A DNA stretch of 10,981 nucleotides from Gemmatimonadota bacterium. GTDB lineage: Bacteria; Gemmatimonadota; Gemmatimonadetes; Gemmatimonadales; Gemmatimonadaceae. Shown one piece after another: positions 1-7,537 of the stretch (positions are counted from its first letter, which is position 1; the number at the start of each line of letters is the position of its first letter). The DNA lies in assembly GCA_003142495.1 (NCBI GenBank), contig PLMM01000100.1, forward strand, positions 10,165-21,145. The letters run 5' to 3'. The notes below the pieces were generated by a model. The model did no database searches. It saw only the letters and a program-made list of their open reading frames with translations, and was not told the origin of the DNA. A program made the translations under genes and the position numbers.

Positions 1-771
1 GATCACTTCGACGAGATGCTCGGCGGCCTGCGCGCGATGGACGAGCATTTCAGAGATGCGCCGCTGGAGCAGAATGTCCCGGTGATCCTCGCGCTGCTCG
101 GCATCTGGTACACGGACTTTTTCGGCGCGGAGAGCGCTGCGGTGTTGCCGTACGATCAGTATCTCTCGCGCTTTCCGTCGTATCTGCAGCAGCTCATCAT
201 GGAGAGCAACGGCAAGTCGGTGACGCTCGCCGGCGATCGCGTGCGCTACGCGACGTCGCCGGTGATCTGGGGCGAGCCGGGGACGAACGGCCAGCACTCG
301 TTTCATCAACTGCTGCATCAGGGCACGGAGCTCATTCCCGTCGACTTCATCGGCTTCTCGCAGTGGCTCAATCCGAGCGGCGCGCAGCACGATCTGTTGA
401 TGGCGAACATGTTCGCACAGGCCGCGGCGCTGGCATTCGGGAAGACGGCGGCAGAGGTGCGCGCGGAGGGGACGCCCGCCCAGCTCGTACCGCATCGCGT
501 GTTCGAGGGGAACCGCCCATCGAGCATCATCCTCGCGGACAAGCTCACGCCTGCGACGCTCGGAGCGCTGATCGCGTTGTACGAGCATTCGGTGTTCACC
601 CAGGGCGTGATCTGGGGGATCGACTCGTTCGACCAGTGGGGCGTCGAGCTGGGGAAAACGCTCGCCACCCGCATCTCGGCCAACCTGACGCCCGGGGCCG
701 ATACTCCCCTCGCTCATGACTCGTCTACTAACGCACTCATCATCCGGTACAAAGCCAGACGGGACCGATAA
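1..771 (+). CDS. pgi: Glucose-6-phosphate isomerase, C-terminal half (5' end outside window)
   Basis: Interconverts glucose 6-phosphate and fructose 6-phosphate in the cytoplasm (glycolysis and gluconeogenesis). The frame is open from base 1 and ends at TAA 769-771, so 256 residues are seen of a family that is usually about 550 long; the true start lies upstream. Counting from the Met at base 16, the SIS-domain signature [13 protein letters not shown] covers residues 86-98 and contains the catalytic Glu87. A His in AQHDLLMAN (residue 125) matches the ring-opening His, and the second family signature [14 protein letters not shown] (201-214) ends with the catalytic Lys214. The substrate-binding stretch [11 protein letters not shown] (160-170) is also present. 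Nothing in the visible part is broken. The identification is very secure. No terminator is evident downstream. Confidence 0.97.
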   Translation, partial: DHFDEMLGGLRAMDEHFRDAPLEQNVPVILALLGIWYTDFFGAESAAVLPYDQYLSRFPSYLQQLIMESNGKSVTLAGDRVRYATSPVIWGEPGTNGQHSFHQLLHQGTELIPVDFIGFSQWLNPSGAQHDLLMANMFAQAAALAFGKTAAEVRAEGTPAQLVPHRVFEGNRPSSIILADKLTPATLGALIALYEHSVFTQGVIWGIDSFDQWGVELGKTLATRISANLTPGADTPLAHDSSTNALIIRYKARRDR

Positions 772-964
772 AGGCCGACGGAGCAAAGTGCGAGACAAGC
801 TGCACAACGCCGGGGTCAGAATCTTCATCGACGCCACGATCGGGTGAGCTAAGTTCAAGCTATGTAAGCGCTTGACATGGCATGAGCCGATGGATCGAAA
901 GTCGCATAGCAAGCACCAGAGCCAAACCTTTCTCACCCTTCAGCCCCTTCCCCACCTGTCCTTC

Positions 965-1561
965 ATGGCGCGTTACGCCGACTCGGCGCAGAGGCGTGAG
1001 CTGGACGACATCATCATCGTCGATCCGGTAACGATGCTCGAGGATGTGGGCCCCGACGCGCGGCCCTCGGCCTCGCGCAGCGGCGCTCCGGTGGTGAGCG
1101 CGGCCACGCTGCTCGCGACTCCCGGCGGGGACCCTGATGCCGTCGCGCTTGCGATGCAGCTGCTGGGCGAGGCTGCTCCGCTGGCAGTCACGGCGGACGG
1201 GATGTCGTTCACGGTTCCCGGCTGGGAGCTCGGCTCGCAGTCGGCAGACTCGATGGACGCCGAGGGACTCGCGGTGTGGGTGAGCGTCGACATTCTGCTG
1301 CTCGAGAACGGACGCTACGTCGTGCGCGAACATCGCGCGAGCGAGGGATCGGACGGCATGATCGCCTCCGACTCCAACGGCTCGATCATCGAGAGTGGCG
1401 CCGAGGTTCGTGCGTTCTGCACGGAGTACACGGCGGATCCGCTGCGCGCAGCGTCGCGCGTTGCGGCACTCGACAACGCGATGCGCCGCTGGCCGCCGCT
1501 GCGCACGCCGTCGGGGCGCGCGCGCAAGACGCCACTCGTCATCCCGTTCCTGATCGACTAG
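965..1561 (+). CDS. Hypothetical protein, about 198 aa, unknown family
   Basis: A cytoplasmic-looking protein with no signal peptide or membrane segment. I do not recognise the family. The ATG at 965 (MARYADSAQRREL) is preferred because GC-rich codon use begins there; the frame stays open back to a TTG at 872 with another ATG at 890, but that stretch has weak third-position GC bias. No start has a good Shine-Dalgarno. The N-terminal third has an acidic patch (LDDIIIVDP) followed by an Ala/Pro/Gly-rich stretch. The middle has alternating hydrophobic strands (ADGMSFTVPGWEL, LAVWVSVDILLLENGRYVV) suggesting a beta-sheet domain. The C-terminus is basic and ends KTPLVIPFLID. Antisense frames exist but lack any recognisable domain. 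The stop TAG (1559-1561) directly abuts the stop of the HAD gene on the other strand. Confidence 0.72.
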   Translation: MARYADSAQRRELDDIIIVDPVTMLEDVGPDARPSASRSGAPVVSAATLLATPGGDPDAVALAMQLLGEAAPLAVTADGMSFTVPGWELGSQSADSMDAEGLAVWVSVDILLLENGRYVVREHRASEGSDGMIASDSNGSIIESGAEVRAFCTEYTADPLRAASRVAALDNAMRRWPPLRTPSGRARKTPLVIPFLID

Positions 1562-2224
1562 CTACTCGCCGCGTCGAATCCGTATGCGAAGGCCCGGGAC
1601 TTCGCTGGGATTTTTCACGTCGACCTCGATGGAGTCGAGTGAGGGCGCGATCAGCGTGGCGGTACTCAACTCTTCTGCGGAATGAGTTGTCGAGAGAGCG
1701 ATAGCGCGCATGCCGGCTGACCGTGCCGCCGTGAGTCCCGCCGGCGCGTCCTCAACGACGACACACTGAGCAGCCTCGAATCCAAGTCGCTTCGCCGCGG
1801 CGAGATATCCCTCCGCATCAGGTTTGCCCTTCTCGACGTCTTCCGCGCAAATCATGATGCGCGGGACGGGAAGGCGCGTGAGCCGCAAGCGATGCTCGGC
1901 AACGGTTCGAACCGCCGACGTGACTATCGCCCAACGATTTGCCGACAGGGCATCGAGCAGAGCGTCGGCACCCGGCACGCTACGAACTCCGACACTCGTG
2001 ATCGCCTCGAGCTCTGCGAGCCGCGCCGCCTCCTCGACCGCGTTCAGGCGAGGCGCCACTCGGCGCACAGTCTCCACTGCGCGACGTCCGTGAGCGGCCA
2101 ACACGACGGCACCGATGTCGAGGCCCTGCAGCGTGGCCCAAGTAGCCCACGTGCGCTCGATGCATTCAGTTGAATCGACCAGAACTCCGTCGAGGTCGAA
2201 CAACACTGCCTCGCACTCGATCAT
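1562..2224 (-). CDS. HAD-superfamily hydrolase, sugar-phosphatase-like (220 aa)
   Basis: A haloacid-dehalogenase-fold phosphatase, probably acting on a small phosphorylated sugar or polyol. From the ATG at 2224, motif I is FDLDGVLVDST with nucleophile Asp10 and acid/base Asp12. Motif II is the Thr/Ser in IVTSAV (102-103), motif III is Lys134 in KGKPDAEGYL, and motif IV is VVEDAPAG with Glu158-Asp159. The helical cap lies between residues about 18 and 85. The DGVLVDST opening and EDAPAGL resemble the GPP1/DOG-type and YfbT-like sugar phosphatases, but the substrate cannot be read from sequence. The frame stays open 56 codons upstream to 2392; that extension is low-complexity Arg/Pro-rich and overlaps the divergent SnoaL gene, so the start with motif I at residue 10 is preferred. 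No clear Shine-Dalgarno. Nearby pgi fits a sugar-phosphate setting. Confidence 0.92.
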   Translation of the reverse strand: MIECEAVLFDLDGVLVDSTECIERTWATWATLQGLDIGAVVLAAHGRRAVETVRRVAPRLNAVEEAARLAELEAITSVGVRSVPGADALLDALSANRWAIVTSAVRTVAEHRLRLTRLPVPRIMICAEDVEKGKPDAEGYLAAAKRLGFEAAQCVVVEDAPAGLTAARSAGMRAIALSTTHSAEELSTATLIAPSLDSIEVDVKNPSEVPGLRIRIRRGE

Positions 2225-2288
2225 TGCGGCGCGCTTGGGTAGAATGACATGTGGCACGACTGATGGCTTGCCCGACAAGAAGATACAT

Positions 2289-2292
2289 GGAG
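2289..2292 (+). promoter_or_regulatory. Ribosome binding site for the SnoaL-like gene
   Basis: GGAG sits six bases before the ATG at 2299. The other possible in-frame starts (GTG 2251, ATG 2263, ATG 2287) have no better site, and the 2299 start places the protein N-terminus (MGIRAQVEALVREVEAG) where the first helix of SnoaL-like proteins normally begins. Confidence 0.55.
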
Positions 2293-2298
2293 CAGACG

Positions 2299-2688
2299 AT
2301 GGGAATACGCGCGCAGGTCGAGGCGCTCGTGCGAGAGGTCGAGGCCGGCCGGTTCGTCGAGGCGATCGTCGCGAACTACGCCGACGATGCATCGAGTCAC
2401 GAGTCGACGGGAATCAATACGATGGGAAAGCGGGCGCTCCTCGCGAAGGAGCGCAGTTTTCTTACGACCGTCGCCAAGTGGGACGTGATCAGGGTTGAGA
2501 GCGTGCTCGTCGACGGGGAGATGGCGGCGATCCGCTGGGAGTTCGAGATCACGATGCGCGCGGGGAATCGCGTCACGCTCGAGGAGGTCGCGCTCCAGCG
2601 CTGAAGCGGAGATGGCGCGAGCGCGCGCATCGTGCGCGAGCAGTACTTCACCTCTCCGCGGGCAGTACGCCGCGCTGATGAGGGTTGA
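2299..2688 (+). pseudogene. SnoaL/NTF2-like protein interrupted by an in-frame TGA
   Basis: A small cone-shaped alpha+beta barrel protein of the SnoaL-like (NTF2-like) superfamily, usually about 120-130 aa. Residues 1-101 contain the first helix (RAQVEALVREVEAG), the FVEAIVANYADDAS turn, the GKRALLAKERSFL helix and the strands VESVLVDGEMAAIRWEFEI and TLEEVALQR. The frame then meets TGA at 2602-2604, exactly where relatives usually carry Trp (QRW). It continues without a shift for 27 more codons that read as the missing last strand (RIVREQYFTSP), ending at a second TGA, 2686-2688. With readthrough the product would be 129 aa, a normal family length. One base (TGG to TGA) explains the defect, so this is a recent nonsense mutation, a sequencing error, or less likely a read-through codon. 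If translated as is, the product is a truncated 101-aa protein. Divergent from the HAD gene, with 74 bp between starts. Confidence 0.8.
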
Positions 2689-2703
2689 GGGCGCGCGCCT
2701 CAA

Positions 2704-2832
2704 AGTCGTAACAGTTGATGGGACGACAAGAACGGACTTGAACGGACGCAAACGGACAACTGCGACTTCGCCTTTTCCGTTTGCGTCCGTTTCGTTCATC
2801 CGTTAGTGTCGCTTTTCCCAATTGTTACGACT
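2704..2832. repeat. Nested 129-bp inverted-repeat element with AACGGAC repeats
   Basis: The outer arms, 2704-2717 (AGTCGTAACAGTTG) and 2819-2832 (CAATTGTTACGACT), are inverted copies matching at 13 of 14 positions. The inner arms, 2741-2756 (AACGGACGCAAACGGA) and 2776-2791, are perfect 16-base inverted copies around a 19-base centre. The material between outer and inner arms is also partly symmetrical (CGACA..AACGGA on both sides), so the whole element is one imperfect palindrome centred near 2766-2768. The left arm holds AACGGAC at 2731, 2741 and 2751, exactly 10 bp apart; the right arm holds TCCGTT at 2776, 2786 and 2799. No ORF is convincing inside. It could be a REP/MITE-like dispersed element, a phased protein-binding site, or a structured transcript end between convergent genes. 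No long T-tract follows either arm, which argues against a classic intrinsic terminator. Confidence 0.75.
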
Positions 2833-2878
2833 CGCCTCGTCGCACTCCTGGTCGTCACCACTCGAAACACAATCGCGC

Positions 2879-2911
2879 AAAAAAACGGGGTGACGCTTTC
2901 GCGCCACCCCG
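2879..2911 (-). terminator. Rho-independent terminator of the Ig-like lipoprotein gene
   Basis: Read on the - strand, a stem formed by 2911-2901 and 2896-2886 (seven pairs, one A/C mismatch, three more pairs) closes a four-base loop at 2897-2900. It is followed at once by seven T residues (A-run 2879-2885 on the + strand). The stem starts 39 bases after the stop codon of the gene ending at 2951, so it most likely ends the kinase/lipoprotein transcript. Confidence 0.9.
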
Positions 2912-2950
2912 CTTCTCTTGCTGCTCTTTCGCCGAGCTACATCCCTGCAG

Positions 2951-4849
2951 CTACGGCGTAGCCGGCGACACCTTCACATCCACGTAGTTCACACTCCCAC
3001 GATCGCGCGCCCGAACGGCCAGCGTGTTCTGCCCGCCGGCATTCAGGAACGACACCGGCACCGTAAAGGTGAGCGAGCCCTTCGTCGCGCAGTTCTCGTG
3101 CGTCACGAGCCCCGACGTCGGGTTGAACGAGTAGTTCCCGGCGTCCTGCCCCGAGAACGAATAGAGCGCAACGCCGTTGATCGTGGTCAGCGGATTGCCG
3201 TTCATGTACACGGCGATGTCGTTGTCGATCGCTGCCGTGACGGTGAGCGGCGTCGACCATCCGGCGGGCAGCGAGAACGTCTTCCGCAGCAGCATGTCCG
3301 TGCCCACTACCCACGCCGGATTCAGCGTGAAGCCAGGCTCGCTGTTGATCGCGCACACGGTGCCAGCGAGATCACCACTGCCGAATGGTCCGGCACCGGT
3401 GTTCCACTGCGCGGTGGAGAAGCCCGGCGCCTCGAAGCCCGCGTCATGTCCCTGCGGCCCATCGAGGAACAGATACGACGAGCCGTAGGGAACGAAATCG
3501 CCGCCCTGCGCTATGTAGCTGACTCCGACCAGCGGTGAGACAGTCACGTTCTGCGGGAATCCGGAGTTTGGCGGCGCCGGCGCAAAGGTGACCGTCGGAT
3601 CGGCGAAGGTGCCGACCGCCTGCACCGAGTCTGCTCCGGGGCCTACGACCCAGTTGCCCACGCTCGCAATTCCCGACGCATTCGTCGCGACCGTGGAGCT
3701 CGATCCGCCATCGACCGTGCCGCCGCCGAACGTGACCGCGAACTTCACGTTCACTTGCGAAACCGGCACGCCGAGCTGTGTCGACACGAGCGCGGACGGC
3801 GGAGTCGCCACCGCTGACCCGGACGGCGCATTCTGCGTCGGGAACGGATTCGGATTCGTGCTCAGATACACTTTCGTGTCCACGCCGCCAAACGGGCTGA
3901 ACGACTTCGTGGTCCCCGTCTTTCCGCCGCTTCCCGCGTACGCATTCTCGGGAAGGACGAAATTCGCGACGGCGGTTCCGAGCTCCGAGCCCGCGCGACG
4001 AAGCTCGCCGCGCATCGCGAGGTGGAGCATGTCACGTGCGCTCATCGATGCCGTCTGCGTCGTGCACAGCCCCGGCACCGAGCCGCCCGGAGGCAGCACC
4101 TGAATCGATGTCGCGGAGATGTTGTGCGCGAGGAACACCGTCGGGATCTCGGCGCCATTCGCCAGACAGAGCCCAACCGTCAGATTAGCGGTGATCCCGC
4201 TCTCCGGCGAGACCTTCACATCGTAGAACGGCCCGTACTGATCGAGCGTCGTGTTGAGCGGGTGCGTCACGCCGGGAATCACACTGATCGTGACGACCAC
4301 CGCGGGCGTGTTGAACGAGTTGGGCGGAAGCTGAACGCCGGCGTTTCCGTCGCCCGTCACCACGTTCTGCGTAGTGTTGGTCGGGAACACGACCTTGTTC
4401 ACCGTGCCGCCGCTTCCGGGATCACCCGGAAGCGTGAGCCCCGTGGTTGGCAGGCCCACCGTGCAATACAACCCTGTCTCGAACGCGAGCAGCGCCGTTC
4501 GAGTGGCGAGCGAGCCGCCGCCTACCAGCTTCCCCGCGTTGAACTGCTTGAAGGTGAAGTCGAGGAGACGGAAGACGAGCGTCTGCGCGTCTGCCTGATG
4601 TCTCGTGTTGATGTAGAGCAGCACGACGGCGTATGTCGCCGCGGCAACGAGCCGCTCGCCGCTGCGCGCCGGATATAGCGTCGTGATCAGATTCGCAGTC
4701 GTCGCGATGCTCGGGCATCCACTCGGTACGATGCTCTCCTGCACGGCCGGCGGAGCCACGGGCTCGGTCGGGCTGCTATCGGAGCAGGCGTTGATGAAAA
4801 GTGTTCCAGCCGCAATGGTCAGACACGCGGTAATCCGTAAGCGCCGCAT
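2951..4849 (-). CDS. Secreted Ig-like surface lipoprotein, 632 aa
   Basis: Probable outer-membrane or cell-surface lipoprotein. From the ATG at 4849 (a frame open 14 codons further up lacks signal character), residues 1-21 form a lipoprotein signal with lipobox INAC and lipidated Cys22, then a Ser/Pro linker (SDSSPTEPVAPP). Residues about 45-135 are Ala/Thr-rich and partly helical. Residues about 160-245 resemble a ZU5-like beta domain (VQLPPNSF..VVVTISV..YDVKVSPESG). Residues about 350-420 look like a group 1 bacterial Ig-like domain (QVNVKFAVTFGGGTVDG, then TNASGIASVGNWVVGPG). The C-terminus (about 505-632) resembles a galactose-binding-like beta sandwich (AIDNDIAVYMNGNPL, NTLAVRARDRG, YVDVKV). 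No catalytic motif is visible; adhesion or ligand binding is inferred. It starts 59 bp after the kinase stop, probably cotranscribed. A weak GGGGGA lies upstream of the start. Confidence 0.88.
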   Translation of the reverse strand: MRRLRITACLTIAAGTLFINACSDSSPTEPVAPPAVQESIVPSGCPSIATTANLITTLYPARSGERLVAAATYAVVLLYINTRHQADAQTLVFRLLDFTFKQFNAGKLVGGGSLATRTALLAFETGLYCTVGLPTTGLTLPGDPGSGGTVNKVVFPTNTTQNVVTGDGNAGVQLPPNSFNTPAVVVTISVIPGVTHPLNTTLDQYGPFYDVKVSPESGITANLTVGLCLANGAEIPTVFLAHNISATSIQVLPPGGSVPGLCTTQTASMSARDMLHLAMRGELRRAGSELGTAVANFVLPENAYAGSGGKTGTTKSFSPFGGVDTKVYLSTNPNPFPTQNAPSGSAVATPPSALVSTQLGVPVSQVNVKFAVTFGGGTVDGGSSSTVATNASGIASVGNWVVGPGADSVQAVGTFADPTVTFAPAPPNSGFPQNVTVSPLVGVSYIAQGGDFVPYGSSYLFLDGPQGHDAGFEAPGFSTAQWNTGAGPFGSGDLAGTVCAINSEPGFTLNPAWVVGTDMLLRKTFSLPAGWSTPLTVTAAIDNDIAVYMNGNPLTTINGVALYSFSGQDAGNYSFNPTSGLVTHENCATKGSLTFTVPVSFLNAGGQNTLAVRARDRGSVNYVDVKVSPATP

Positions 4850-4908
4850 ACGTTCGTTCCCCCAAGGTTCTGATTGGCCTGCGAGTCGCACCCTGTATAG
4901 CGTAATTC

Positions 4909-7446
4909 CTACTGCTTTCCGGTCGAGACGAGACGCTGAAAGCGCGGATCATCGGCGATGGTCCGCCAGCGCCAGTTGTTATCGGAGTTGAAGCCCGACG
5001 CCAGATTCGGATTGGCGGCGAGGTAGATCGTGAGCGATTTGATTGCTGCACTCTTGTCGCCCAACAGCGTCCACGCGAAGGCTCGATCGTACTCGAGATC
5101 CCGCGTGGGGTCGACGTCCGGCGGCGCGCGCACGCCCGCGAGCAGGCGCTTCGCGCTATCCGCCAGCGTTCCGCGCGCGAGCACCGCCGCCACTCCAATC
5201 CGCGAGCTCGCCGTCGCGTAGCTCCGCGACGACTCCGGTGTGAGCTTCACGACCGAATCCGCCAGCTTCCACGCCGCCGGCACGTCAGGCTCGGTCGCCT
5301 TCGTTCCCATGAGACTGAGACGGCACTCGACGAAGCGCGGATCGACCGGAAAGCGCTTGTTGCCGACGTCGCACCAGTGCACCGCCTCGGGAAATTGCGC
5401 GTCGTCCAGCGCCAGATTGAACAGCCGCCAGACGATCACATCGATGTTGCTGAGATAGGCGTCCTGCTCGTACGCGCGCCGCGCTGCCAACTTCGCGCTC
5501 GTCACGTCGTCGGTGTGCGTGAGCAGAGAGCTGAGCACGCCCCATGCGCCCGCCTGCGCGGGGTTGATCTTCACCGCCAGCTCGAGATCCGCCTGCGCAT
5601 CGGCGAGGAGCTGCTTGGCCGCGGCCGCCCCGGGCTCGAGACCGAGAAGGTAGCGCCAGTAGCGCAGCGTGCCGCGCAGCTCGAGCGCGTCGGCGCTCGT
5701 GGCCGAGAGCGAGAGCGCGCTGTCCGCGTACGCGAGCCCAGTGCTCACCCACTTCGACGCCTTCGTCTGATCGTCGCCGAAGAAGCGCGAGGCGCGGTAC
5801 GCGAGCGAGCCGCGCAGCGTTGGCACCGCCGCCCATGCAGGGTCGAGCGCGCTTGCCTGCGCGAGCAACGTGTCGCCACTCTGCACCTCGCGCAGCACGG
5901 CGGCGGTGTCGCTCGCCTTGATCGCACTCTGCTCGCTACGGAAGTGCTGCTCCGCTTGCTGCAGCAGCGCCCACGCATCCGCGTTCTTCGTTCCCTCGCG
6001 CTGCTCGCGCAACAACACCTCGGTGCCGAGCCGGCGACGGAGAAATTCGGCGACGCGATTGGCGAGCGTGTCGCGCAGCGCGAGCGGATTCCCCTTTGGC
6101 TGCTCGAAGCTCGCGCGCTCGAAGTCGGTGCCCGTGCCGTCTTTCAGACGGACGTTCACGCGCAGCTTGTCCTTGTCCGGCTCGATCGATCCGAGCACGA
6201 GCGTTCCCGCGCTCAGCGCGCGCGCGATGCTGTCGGGAGCGACGCCGCCCTCCCGAAAGAGCGCCGATCCGTTCGTCGACACGACATCGAGCCCCGGCAC
6301 CGCGGTGAGCCGCGCGATCAGCGTCTCGGTGAGTCCGTCGGCGAGATAGGAGAGCTCGTGCGACTTGCTGTCGTCCTCGAAGTACATCACGGCGATCCGC
6401 CGCGGATCGAGCCCGGTGCTGCTGCCGGCATTCCGGATGTGCGCGCCGCGCGTGAAGTACCACCCGCCCCACCCCGCAACGGCAACTGCGAGCACCGACG
6501 ATCCCACGATCATCGCGAGCTTCTTGCGCTTCGCCTTCGGGTCGAACGCCCGCATCGATGCCGTCGCGCTCCGCGCCGCCATCACTCGGCGCGAGTACGT
6601 CGCGCCGGCGGGTCGCTGCAGCGCCTGCGCGAACGCGCCCGCCGTCTTGAAGCGATCGGCGGGAATCTTGGCGAGCGCCTGGAGCACCGTGTCCTCGAGC
6701 TCGTCGGGGACGTTCTCGCGCACGATCGCCAGCGACGGCACGCGATCCATCGTGTGACGCGCGATGATCGACGCCGCCGTGGGGCCGACGAAGGGCGGCG
6801 TGCCCGCGATCATCTCGTAGAGCACGCAGCCGAGCGCGTAGATATCGCTGCGTCCGTCGATGTCCTTCTCGCCCATCGCCTGCTCGGGACTCATGTAGGT
6901 GGGAGTGCCGAGCGTGATGCCGGTTTGCGTGAGCTTCTCCTCGCCCATCGCGCTGATCGCGTGCGCGATGCCGAAGTCCGCGACGATCGCGTGGCCGTCT
7001 TCGAGGAGAATGTTCTCCGGCTTGATGTCGCGGTGGACGATCCCGTTGCGATGCGCGTAGTCGAGCGCGGATGCCACCTCGATCGTGATCTGCACCGCAT
7101 CGTCGACGGAGAGCTGCTGCTCGCGGTCGAGCCGCGCGCGCAGCGACTCGCCCGGGATGAACGGCATCACGTAGTACAACAGGTGATCCGGCGTCTCTCC
7201 GGAATCGTAGAGCGCCAGGATATGTGGATGGCTGATCTTCGTGGCGAGCTGGATTTCGCGACGGAAGCGTTCCGGACCGAGAGCCATCCCCAGATCCGGA
7301 AGCAACACCTTGATGGCAACCTCGCGATCGTGCTTCAGATCCTTTGCGAGATACACGGTCGCCATTCCCCCGCGTCCCAACTCGCGCACGATCTCGTACC
7401 GCCCCTCGAGGGCGGCTCGTAACCGATCGAGACCGTTCGTCGCCAA
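4909..7446 (-). CDS. Transmembrane Ser/Thr protein kinase with TolB/FlgO-like and TPR exterior, 845 aa
   Basis: Hanks-type kinase of the bacterial PknB class. The start is TTG at 7446, which puts the kinase domain ten to fifteen residues from the N-terminus as usual in this class. All key motifs are present: glycine loop LGRGGMATVY (23-32), ATP-binding Lys46 in VAIK, helix-C Glu64, HRDIKPEN with Asp140 and Asn145, DFG 157-159, a Thr/Ser-containing activation loop, and SPE 186-188. It is an RD kinase and should be active. The domain ends near residue 277. A transmembrane helix covers about 310-331. Outside, residues about 350-470 resemble the TolB-N/FlgO-type domain (RRIAVMYFEDDS, YLADGLTETLIARL). 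Residues about 490-845 are helical TPR-like repeats (ALDPAWA, VKINPAQAGAWGVL, KLTPES, YLAANPN). A ligand-sensing exterior driving a cytoplasmic kinase is inferred. Substrates are unknown; the cotranscribed surface lipoprotein is a candidate partner. Confidence 0.96.
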   Translation of the reverse strand: MATNGLDRLRAALEGRYEIVRELGRGGMATVYLAKDLKHDREVAIKVLLPDLGMALGPERFRREIQLATKISHPHILALYDSGETPDHLLYYVMPFIPGESLRARLDREQQLSVDDAVQITIEVASALDYAHRNGIVHRDIKPENILLEDGHAIVADFGIAHAISAMGEEKLTQTGITLGTPTYMSPEQAMGEKDIDGRSDIYALGCVLYEMIAGTPPFVGPTAASIIARHTMDRVPSLAIVRENVPDELEDTVLQALAKIPADRFKTAGAFAQALQRPAGATYSRRVMAARSATASMRAFDPKAKRKKLAMIVGSSVLAVAVAGWGGWYFTRGAHIRNAGSSTGLDPRRIAVMYFEDDSKSHELSYLADGLTETLIARLTAVPGLDVVSTNGSALFREGGVAPDSIARALSAGTLVLGSIEPDKDKLRVNVRLKDGTGTDFERASFEQPKGNPLALRDTLANRVAEFLRRRLGTEVLLREQREGTKNADAWALLQQAEQHFRSEQSAIKASDTAAVLREVQSGDTLLAQASALDPAWAAVPTLRGSLAYRASRFFGDDQTKASKWVSTGLAYADSALSLSATSADALELRGTLRYWRYLLGLEPGAAAAKQLLADAQADLELAVKINPAQAGAWGVLSSLLTHTDDVTSAKLAARRAYEQDAYLSNIDVIVWRLFNLALDDAQFPEAVHWCDVGNKRFPVDPRFVECRLSLMGTKATEPDVPAAWKLADSVVKLTPESSRSYATASSRIGVAAVLARGTLADSAKRLLAGVRAPPDVDPTRDLEYDRAFAWTLLGDKSAAIKSLTIYLAANPNLASGFNSDNNWRWRTIADDPRFQRLVSTGKQ

Positions 7447-7537
7447 TTCGCCTGCCCTGCGGTTAAGAGACGCTAAGCAGCGAAGATAGGGCTCTGAATC
7501 GGAATCTGCCAGACGGTGAAACGTTCTTTAACGCTTC

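Noticed and set aside
2225..2392. N-terminal extension of the HAD gene
   Set aside because: Low-complexity Arg/Pro-rich, overlaps the start of the divergent SnoaL gene, and would move motif I far from its usual N-terminal position.
2602..2631. Selenocysteine insertion at the SnoaL TGA
   Set aside because: There is a hairpin after the TGA but its loop (AGCG) lacks the features of a bacterial SECIS, the position is normally Trp not Cys, and no selenocysteine genes are seen.
2731..2804. CRISPR array from the AACGGAC repeats
   Set aside because: The repeats are 7 bases with 3-base spacing and are part of a palindrome, not 24-40 base repeats with unique spacers.
5377..7422. A 681-codon open frame on the + strand
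   Set aside because: It lies entirely antisense to the kinase gene, is Arg/His/Glu-rich without any domain, and is the expected mirror of GC-rich codons in a real gene with all kinase motifs.
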